Shown here: positions 37,509 through 43,390 of the stretch, one piece after another
How positions within the stretch are numbered: the stretch's first letter is position 1
Layout of the letters: every line of letters begins with the position of its first letter
Source of the DNA: a virus
DNA length: 43,390 bases
Direction: 5' to 3' (one strand)
Virus record (IMG/VR): IMGVR_UViG_3300025313_000038
Location: 1-43,390 of that record
Notes under the pieces: generated by a model
What the model saw: only the letters and a program-made list of their open reading frames with translations
What the model was told of the DNA's origin: nothing
Databases searched by the model: none
Translations under genes and position numbers: made by a program

Positions 37509-39602
37509 TCAGATAACAACTCCTCCACCGCTTCCAGCGCTCCAGAATGCCAAGCAAACAGCGTCACCATAGTCTGTAGATCTGCCAATCCTCTCACGAA
37601 TAAGCTTCTTGCTCTCAACCTTTACAACACCGTCAGAAATCATGTCCCACTTCGGAGCAGTCAGGTCTATTTTTAGCTCTTCAACAGGAGGCAAAGCAAC
37701 TTCTTCACCATTGTCAGGATCCAACAGCTCTCGCATATTCCACCACATAGCACTACGAACGTCATCAAAAGAAAGTTGTTTCGATTTATCACGAAACTTC
37801 GTACTTCCACCAACCGTTATAGGACGTAAGAGTGGAACTCCCTGCTCACGTAAGTTATCATACACAGCAGCACCAAGTCCGCCATCTGTTTCTATGTGTA
37901 TATACCGATTCTCAGCACGCACCTTCACATGACCTGTAGTTGCCGTGGTCGGTAGCTTCGAAAACACATACAGATTGGGGACAAGGAACGCGTCCCTCAC
38001 AGCGATCACCGTCTTGTCATCGCCAGCACGTGCCACGTCCACACCAAGTGTCCTCTTGCCATGCTGGTCAGGAGATCCTGACTCTCTCCATTCCTTCCAT
38101 CTACTCTGTGCTGACAGCACCCACGATAATGGGATGACTCCTTCCTCTGATGTATCTGCGAACTCTCCTAGTACTCTGTTCTGGAACATAGCACTATCTC
38201 TCCCCCATTGCTTCTCCCTCTGCGCTACCCACAATGATGAGACCCTACCTGCACGGACAGCTTCATCTATAGTAACATGTCTTGCTATCCAGTCCTCGAA
38301 TCCTGGTTTCCTCATATGTATGTCATAGAACTGTCCTGATGGTGCACCAGGAGTACTTATTGCGAATGCTCTCGCTTCATACACAGTAGAGACGATACCA
38401 GCAGACCTTACCTGTGTATGATCGTCAATGACGGTGATATGAGAGGACTTACTTGTATTGCCGTGTGAGGAGGTATTGTGAGATGATTGTAGAGCATTGC
38501 TATGGGAGAGAGGATCCTTGAGAGCGGAATGAGGGAGACGTGGTGACATGGGATGCTCTTTTATTACATCAGAACTATCCTTACTGGAAGCAATGTTACT
38601 ATTCCCTAGTGATGTACTAGTAACTCTCTCCTCTACTACGCCATCACTATCATCATCCTCTATCATATCTCTATACACACCAGCATCTGTAAGCTTCTTT
38701 ATATTCTCTTCACTAGCAAGTAATCCTGTATCATCACTAGTAATTACACCATTACTCCCTATGTACGCTTTTTCACTACGGAATATTTCAGGAATGTCAT
38801 CATCTACATTTTTAGCTAGTGCTTTATATACATCCTTCATAGTAGAGTTTTTTGCTGGAACGTAATTTTGCGGAGAGTTATCCTGAGTATTTTTCAAGGA
38901 GGATTGATGAGATGAATCCCTATCTCTAGGAAATACTCCATACTCCCCTACTCCATATTCTCCCAGCGTAGTTTCTCCCAGAACTTTTGCTCCTGCATTA
39001 GAGAATGCTCCTTCGATGGCGTCCCATGTTGGTCTTGGAATGCTCTTTGCTTCATCGAGAATATAAAACAGGGAAATTGCGTGGGCTCCCTCCATTGTCG
39101 TATGATCGTCAGATGCGACAGCAAAGGACTGAACAAGACCTTCCTTGAGTTTTATCTGTAGAGACAGCAGCTCTGTTCTGAGATCGTATGCTGGACGGCC
39201 GATGTTTGACCAGTTGATGAGTTTAGATACTTTTCTGATTTCTGGCCAAAGGTATCTCTCTAATTGACGCCAAGCACTTGCTGTTGTGGGAACCTTTGCT
39301 TCAGTATCTGCTGTTAGGACAGTATGATGAGTGAGGACAGCAGCGATAGTAGTTTTTCCAAGACCATGAGAACCTCTTACAGCTACTTTACTGTAACCAT
39401 CATCGAAATATCCTAGGATTTCCTCCTGATAATCTGCGAGAGTATTTCCAAGATCTGGAAGACAATCATACACGAAGGCAATTCTATCATTTCTGTACAT
39501 CCTCTGGAATCTTGAAAATGCAGACTTGCCAGAGATGTCAATATAGACATTCTTTAACAACTCTGCCATTGTTCCTATTTGGCTTGTATCCAGAGACTTC
39601 AT
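37509..39602 (-). CDS. Terminase large subunit with disordered insertion in ATPase domain
   Basis: This is the packaging motor. The 697-residue protein has Walker A G-S-H-G-L-G-K-T (77-84), Walker B F-Y-I-L-D-E (179-184) and the coupling motif I-S-T-P-G-A-P-S-G (415-423). The C-terminal nuclease has G-V-D-V-A-R-A-G-D-D and a final G-D-A-V acidic residue. Most relatives have about 430-510 residues. The excess lies at about 206-403 (38394-38987), a Ser/Asp/Asn-rich stretch between Walker B and the coupling motif. It does not look like an intein: no Cys/Ser junction with His-Asn end. A later ATG at 39569 has AGGA close by and may be the true start. Confidence 0.85.
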   Translation of the reverse strand: MKSLDTSQIGTMAELLKNVYIDISGKSAFSRFQRMYRNDRIAFVYDCLPDLGNTLADYQEEILGYFDDGYSKVAVRGSHGLGKTTIAAVLTHHTVLTADTEAKVPTTASAWRQLERYLWPEIRKVSKLINWSNIGRPAYDLRTELLSLQIKLKEGLVQSFAVASDDHTTMEGAHAISLFYILDEAKSIPRPTWDAIEGAFSNAGAKVLGETTLGEYGVGEYGVFPRDRDSSHQSSLKNTQDNSPQNYVPAKNSTMKDVYKALAKNVDDDIPEIFRSEKAYIGSNGVITSDDTGLLASEENIKKLTDAGVYRDMIEDDDSDGVVEERVTSTSLGNSNIASSKDSSDVIKEHPMSPRLPHSALKDPLSHSNALQSSHNTSSHGNTSKSSHITVIDDHTQVRSAGIVSTVYEARAFAISTPGAPSGQFYDIHMRKPGFEDWIARHVTIDEAVRAGRVSSLWVAQREKQWGRDSAMFQNRVLGEFADTSEEGVIPLSWVLSAQSRWKEWRESGSPDQHGKRTLGVDVARAGDDKTVIAVRDAFLVPNLYVFSKLPTTATTGHVKVRAENRYIHIETDGGLGAAVYDNLREQGVPLLRPITVGGSTKFRDKSKQLSFDDVRSAMWWNMRELLDPDNGEEVALPPVEELKIDLTAPKWDMISDGVVKVESKKLIRERIGRSTDYGDAVCLAFWSAGSGGGVVI

Positions 39603-39638
39603 GGGAATAATTTCACAGAGGAATGAAGGAAGAGAGGA

Positions 39639-40592
39639 TTAGTCATTGTATGCTTCCTCGAAAGCATAGACCTTGGAAATCCTCACTCTATGACCAGGAA
39701 TGGAACCAAAGATGACAACCTCTGCTTCGTCGTAGCAACCATATCCTGTTCTCGGAGTGGAGAGGATGTTTCTGATCGGGACTTTCATTTCCAAGACATA
39801 GCCAAAACTGCCACCCTCTTCTAATGAACCATTGGCAAACTTTATTGCTGTATAATAATCAAATGTCCAAGATTCCATTGCGTTGCCTTTGTACTCTGCA
39901 ATGTCTCCTTTCTTGCCAAAGAAGTCATCATGCTGAAGTCCTCTGTAGAGAATAACAGAATCTTCTGGCTTATATCCAGCATCAGACAATTCCTTCTGAG
40001 TCCTCTCATACATGGAACGAATGATATCTCTCCTCTCATCTATAGACAATTGGCCATCATAACTCCCTATCATTTTCAACTGTTTCTTTTGCCAATCAGA
40101 TAACTCCACATCTAATCCGAACTCTTCATCTACAGCTTGTTGTGAACGAAGAGAGTCAATGTTGGTATCATTGGACGAGAGTGCCCAATTGGCAATTATG
40201 TCATTCACCCCATTGTATTCGATATTGGTGTCGGCAGCAAGATATGCAACAGTCTGAGCCTTGAGGAATCTATCACTTTGTTCATAATAGTCGTTCATGT
40301 TACGAAGTGCCAACGTTTTGTTCTTACTGTCCAATTGAGAATCTACAACCTTCTGTTGCACTTCTCCTAGTATCTCACTTTTGATATCTTTGAATCCCCA
40401 ACCAAAATAATGTAACAAATCAGCATTTGCTTCAGGATAATTAGATTCTTCCTCTGTCGGAGCACTTCCTGGAGTAAACTTGGAAATGCTTGCTCCTTTA
40501 TCAGGAACAGAGCCACCAACCTGTCCTTTACGTCCAGCATGCTGGAAATGCCCTGAACCTTTACCTCCCTTACATATTTTGATACTAATCAT
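39639..40592 (-). CDS. Tagged ADP-ribosyltransferase, copy 1
   Basis: The 317-residue protein starts with the tag K-G-G-K-G-S-G-H-F-Q-H-A-G-R-K-G-Q-V-G-G-S. Its catalytic part shows the R-S-E class: Y216-R217-G218, then S241-W-T and the E289-A-E291 motif ahead of V-V-I-F-G. This is the layout of bacterial and phage toxins that attach ADP-ribose to Arg. T4 Alt is a known virion-carried example. GAGG lies 6 nt before the ATG. The gene is adjacent to a similar copy and directly precedes terminase. Confidence 0.8.
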   Translation of the reverse strand: MISIKICKGGKGSGHFQHAGRKGQVGGSVPDKGASISKFTPGSAPTEEESNYPEANADLLHYFGWGFKDIKSEILGEVQQKVVDSQLDSKNKTLALRNMNDYYEQSDRFLKAQTVAYLAADTNIEYNGVNDIIANWALSSNDTNIDSLRSQQAVDEEFGLDVELSDWQKKQLKMIGSYDGQLSIDERRDIIRSMYERTQKELSDAGYKPEDSVILYRGLQHDDFFGKKGDIAEYKGNAMESWTFDYYTAIKFANGSLEEGGSFGYVLEMKVPIRNILSTPRTGYGCYDEAEVVIFGSIPGHRVRISKVYAFEEAYND

Positions 40593-41549
40593 TCAATCCT
40601 CAAGCATTCTGAAATCATATTTCTTACGAATTCTTACTCTACTCTCAGGAATTGAGCCAAAGATGACAACCTCCTCTACATCATAGCAACCATATCCTGT
40701 TCTAGGAGTTGAGAGAATATTCTTTATTGGCACCTTCATTTCCAAGACATAACCATATTTAGTATCTTCTATACCTATCAAACCATCACCAAATTCTTTG
40801 GCTGTATCATAGTCAAATGTCCAGGATTCCATTGCATTGCCTTCATACCTTGTAATATCTCCTCTATCTCCGAAGAAGTCATTGTGCTGCATACCACGGT
40901 ACAGAATAACAGAATCGTCTGGCTTATATCCAGCATCTGCTAAATCTTTCTGAGTCCTCTCATACATGGAACGAACGATATCTTTCCTTTGATCCATTGT
41001 AAGATCGCCAGATCCTTCTATCGTTCCCAATTTCTCTTTTTGCCAATCAGATAACTCCACATCTAATCCGAACTCTTCATCTACAGCTTGTTGTGAACGA
41101 AGTGAATCCACATTGCTATCATTGGCAGAGAACGCCCACTGACCAATCATATCATTTACTTTCTTGTATTCTATATTTGTATCAGCAGCTAAGTATGCTG
41201 CCGTTTGAGCCTTGAGAAACCATATATCATCTTCATAATAGTCGTTCATGTTACGAAGAGCAATTTCCTTATCTGAAGTACTCAATTGTGAGTTGGCGAC
41301 TTTTTGTTGAACGTCCTCCAACATCTTATTCTTGCCTTTTTCCGATATCACAAAATGATCAATAAATTTTCTATCTATAAGTCCAAAATTTGCAGAATCT
41401 TCATGTGTCGGAGCACTACCAGGAATAAACTTGGAAATGCTTGCTCCCTTGTCAGGCAATGCACCACCAACTAATCCAGGACGTCCTTCATGTCTAAAGT
41501 GTCCTGATCCTGGACCACCCTTTTTTATGATGACTGTTACTATAGACAT
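40593..41549 (-). CDS. Tagged ADP-ribosyltransferase, copy 2
   Basis: The 318-residue protein is clearly homologous to copy 1 along its whole length and carries the tag K-K-G-G-P-G-S-G-H-F-R-H-E-G-R-P-G. The Y-R-G and E-S-W-T motifs are kept, but the final motif reads D-V-E-E-V-V instead of D-E-A-E-V-V, so the first Glu of the E-x-E pair is replaced by Val. That pair helps choose the target residue, so the substrate may differ. The start at 41549 has AGGA 6 nt upstream; the longer frame to 41585 covers the previous gene's end. Confidence 0.8.
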   Translation of the reverse strand: MSIVTVIIKKGGPGSGHFRHEGRPGLVGGALPDKGASISKFIPGSAPTHEDSANFGLIDRKFIDHFVISEKGKNKMLEDVQQKVANSQLSTSDKEIALRNMNDYYEDDIWFLKAQTAAYLAADTNIEYKKVNDMIGQWAFSANDSNVDSLRSQQAVDEEFGLDVELSDWQKEKLGTIEGSGDLTMDQRKDIVRSMYERTQKDLADAGYKPDDSVILYRGMQHNDFFGDRGDITRYEGNAMESWTFDYDTAKEFGDGLIGIEDTKYGYVLEMKVPIKNILSTPRTGYGCYDVEEVVIFGSIPESRVRIRKKYDFRMLED

Positions 41550-41556
41550 ATATTTC

Positions 41557-42828
41557 CTAATAGCTATCAATCGTCCCTGAACCACTGTCCACTGCGTCTA
41601 CAGCACATTTGCGTTTGTGAATCGTTGTACCAGAACCTGCAACAATTCCATTGACACTGCCATAAGAACTGCAACGATCCAACCACATAACACCTGATGT
41701 ACCACACATAAAATCAGCATTCTGTCCACCAGATGCAGCAATCGATTCATGCGACTTCACACCTAGATTCCAACTTTCTAGTGCGCCGTCTTCAACAACG
41801 TTTGGTCCTTTGCAGTTATAATATTTTCCACCAATTCTTATTATAGATCCACCGTCATGACAACTAGATGCATTATCTGTATCGGATACTGTTGTACCAT
41901 TATTTCTACTGATACAATTTATCTCTATTGCTTTTGGCACTATTCCATTGTGAGCGTGGTAATTGAAACCATCCTGTATATTGGCAGCAGCAATACAATC
42001 TTGCAGGATAGTTTCAGACGCGGTAAGAACGGTCAAACCATTTCCATTCGTAGAATATTTGAATTGACAATTTTTAGCATAGAGTTTGGGGGTTTGTCCT
42101 GCTCCACTATCATTTATTCTAAATGCAATAATTCCACCCTCAAAAGTTATATTCTCCATATAGACAGTAATGTTTCCTAGTGCTTCCCCATTATATTGTA
42201 TTAGACTAATGTATACATCTGCATCCACAGGTCTATTATCTATTGTATGTACATAGATAGTAGTTCCAGATTGCCACCATGAGCCTGGGGTTGCCTCGAC
42301 TGTTGCAATACTGGATTGATTGGAATAACGAGTATAATCCCCATTATTGTCTAATACAGCTTTATCGAATACTCCTTGAACATTTGATCTGGTAGCTTGA
42401 TAGGTATAAGTTTGTCCTGCTGTCAATGCCCAAACTAAGCCAATCACCTGGGTAGAAGATATTACCTGACCACCTACACCAATAATAGAACAATTTCTGG
42501 ATAGATTAGCATCATTCCAGCCAAAAGTGCGTGTATATAATCCTGCTTGTACATAAATTCTATCTACATCTGCTTTTCCTACTGCGGTCTGTATACTACC
42601 GAGTGCATGATCCCACGATAGTCCTGTATCAGCATCGCTTCCACCTAACTTTACATAGTAGGTAACAACTGCGGTAGGCATCATACTGGATACGTCAAAA
42701 CCGGATGCACGAAAACGACGTCCATTGCGATAAATATTCAATCCATGGGCCCAACTCCAGCCAACAGGATTATCAACAGACACCCAATTCAGTACTGTAG
42801 ATGCGAGTGCTGCTATTCGTAGCATCAT
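41557..42828 (-). CDS. Right-handed beta-helix appendage protein
   Basis: The 423-residue protein has an N-terminal hydrophobic stretch, then Y-Y-V-K-L-G-G-S-D-A-D-T-G-L-S-W-D-H-A-L and repeated strand turns of the pectate-lyase/beta-helix type with I-G-V-G-G, E-N-I-T-F-E-G-G and N-C-I-S-R-N-N-G. Such proteins bind or cut surface polysaccharide as tail spikes or fibres. ATG at 42828 overlaps the upstream stop as ATGA; the TTG at 42843 is less likely. Confidence 0.75.
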   Translation of the reverse strand: MMLRIAALASTVLNWVSVDNPVGWSWAHGLNIYRNGRRFRASGFDVSSMMPTAVVTYYVKLGGSDADTGLSWDHALGSIQTAVGKADVDRIYVQAGLYTRTFGWNDANLSRNCSIIGVGGQVISSTQVIGLVWALTAGQTYTYQATRSNVQGVFDKAVLDNNGDYTRYSNQSSIATVEATPGSWWQSGTTIYVHTIDNRPVDADVYISLIQYNGEALGNITVYMENITFEGGIIAFRINDSGAGQTPKLYAKNCQFKYSTNGNGLTVLTASETILQDCIAAANIQDGFNYHAHNGIVPKAIEINCISRNNGTTVSDTDNASSCHDGGSIIRIGGKYYNCKGPNVVEDGALESWNLGVKSHESIAASGGQNADFMCGTSGVMWLDRCSSYGSVNGIVAGSGTTIHKRKCAVDAVDSGSGTIDSY

Positions 42829-43133
42829 GCTCTGTGCCAACAAATAACTTCTGTATTGACATCTGAGTCAAAACGAAGTCGTTTCAAATTCGTCACGGAA
42901 ATTAGGACAGATTCTCCCGGATCAAGAGGGTATCCATTTGCGTTCGTCACGTCTCCGGAGCCATCATTTCCAATCCAAACAGCATCTGCATTATCCGGAT
43001 GTGCTTTCAACCAGAATCCATTCGGATTGCCAACATCCGGACCAGGCACAGCGGTTCCAGCAGTGGCGATAGAAATTTGCCCACTACATTGATCAGCAGT
43101 AGAAATAGTGGCAATTTGCACTATCTGAACCAT
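42825..43133 (-). CDS. Small virion-type beta protein, 102 residues
   Basis: The protein contains P-D-V-G-N-P-N-G-F-W-L-K-A-H and V-W-I-G-N-D-G-S-G-D-V-T-N-A-N-G-Y-P-L, a pattern found in small phage head- or tail-associated proteins of unknown role that often sit beside fibres. It is upstream of and coupled to the beta-helix gene. Confidence 0.65.
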   Translation of the reverse strand: MVQIVQIATISTADQCSGQISIATAGTAVPGPDVGNPNGFWLKAHPDNADAVWIGNDGSGDVTNANGYPLDPGESVLISVTNLKRLRFDSDVNTEVICWHRA

Positions 43134-43144
43134 GATTTGCCTCC

Positions 43145-43342
43145 TTACACTAATTCAATATCCCCACGAATACGACGCTTGTCCTCTTCATCTTTCGGAG
43201 GACTGACAACCACAGAACCATCTTTCGGATTTACGACGACATGACCGTCAGTGCCAGAGAAGTTCTCACCATCTGTAGATTTATAGCCGTTGTTCTTCAA
43301 CCACTCAAGGAACTCGTCAAGCTTGTCCTTGGAAATCTCCAT
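43145..43342 (-). CDS. Hypothetical protein, 65 residues
   Basis: The start at 43342 (M-E-I-S-K-D-K-L-D) has AAGGA 7 nt upstream. The frame also stays open to the right edge, but a stop in another frame just upstream suggests a different gene ends there. The N-terminus is helical and the C-terminus is charged with V-V-V-N-P-K-D-G-S-V-V-V-S-P repeats of strands. No family recognised. Confidence 0.5.
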   Translation of the reverse strand: MEISKDKLDEFLEWLKNNGYKSTDGENFSGTDGHVVVNPKDGSVVVSPPKDEEDKRRIRGDIELV

Positions 43343-43390
43343 TCTTATATCCTTACCGATGGTCGCCTTGCTGGCAAATCTACGCATCTG

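Larger units (their letters stand above)
1791..42047. repeat. Over-represented 8-mer ATGGAAAT/ATTTCCAT, 39 copies
   Basis: By eye I find ATGGAAAT 21 times and ATTTCCAT 18 times. First bases: 1791, 2187, 3475, 4222, 5736, 6338, 7118, 7754, 7877, 8504, 9111, 9699, 10322, 10527, 10943, 11807, 13858, 14295, 15011, 15213, 15519, 16534, 16731, 18760, 19535, 20253, 21056, 21817, 24601, 24737, 25371, 26441, 26723, 27000, 29655, 30081, 30854, 35277, 42040. Chance predicts about two. Coding copies translate in all six registers (I-S, F-P, F-H, G-N, M-E, W-K), so the signal is at the DNA level. The variant TTGGAAAT is also common. Role unknown. Confidence 0.85.

Noticed and set aside
38394-38987. Intein in the terminase
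   Set aside because: The junctions lack the Cys/Ser/Thr start and His-Asn end, and no homing-endonuclease or splicing motifs are visible; a disordered insertion fits better.
1-43390. A prophage or plasmid context
   Set aside because: No integrase, excisionase, repressor, attachment-site pair, host genes or partition genes were seen.

Overview
The window is part of a tailed double-stranded DNA bacteriophage (Caudoviricetes). Essentially every gene lies on the minus strand, so transcription runs from high to low coordinates. Genes are packed tightly, with repeated ATGA and TAATG stop/start overlaps and AGGAG-type ribosome binding sites. That points to a bacterial host using sigma70-like promoters (TTTACT, 16-17 bp, TATAAT/TGTAAT). 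The host cannot be named from this sequence. Base composition is moderately AT-rich, and no integrase, repressor or transposase is visible.

In order of transcription, from the right edge: a small virion-type protein and a beta-helix appendage protein (41.6-43.3 kb); two tandem ADP-ribosyltransferases carrying a Gly/His-rich N-terminal tag; the large terminase with a roughly 200-residue insertion (37.5-39.6 kb); an AT-rich regulatory gap (37.13-37.51 kb); a chain of very small zinc-ribbon, membrane and lipoprotein genes (33.2-37.1 kb); a GH25 endolysin next to lipoproteins (31.1-33.3 kb); a nucleotide module of Dcd-like protein, dCMP deaminase and ThyA-fold enzyme (29.0-31.1 kb); a RepO-like initiator with iterons inside its gene and an AT-rich hairpin beside it, a likely origin (28.2-28.7 kb); portal, minor head protein with split 2H domain, protease-scaffold and major capsid candidate (21.1-28.2 kb); a cluster of glycosyltransferases and methyltransferases (14.5-20.9 kb); tail or appendage structural genes (9.7-14.2 kb); UvsW-like helicase, DnaB-like helicase and primase (5.0-9.1 kb); a MoxR-type AAA ATPase with a VWA partner (2.5-4.9 kb); small genes; and the start of another P-loop, zinc-finger protein running off the left edge.

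The genes suggest this life cycle. Proteins packaged in the head, including tagged ADP-ribosyltransferases, may enter the host with the DNA. Replication starts at a lambda-like origin and uses the phage's own helicase and primase. The nucleotide genes resemble those of phages that replace cytosine, and sugar-transfer genes may decorate virion or DNA.

The most unusual signals are: (1) the 8-mer ATGGAAAT/ATTTCCAT, found 39 times by eye against about two expected, in all six translation registers; (2) three GTG-start genes with near-identical leaders, a hairpin showing GGGAUC in its loop followed by the same ribosome binding site; (3) the GSG-H-x-GRPG tag shared by head protein and effectors; (4) 18-bp iterons at exact 24-bp spacing in the initiator gene. 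All reading was by eye, so counts may be off by a few and homology calls rest on recognised motifs.
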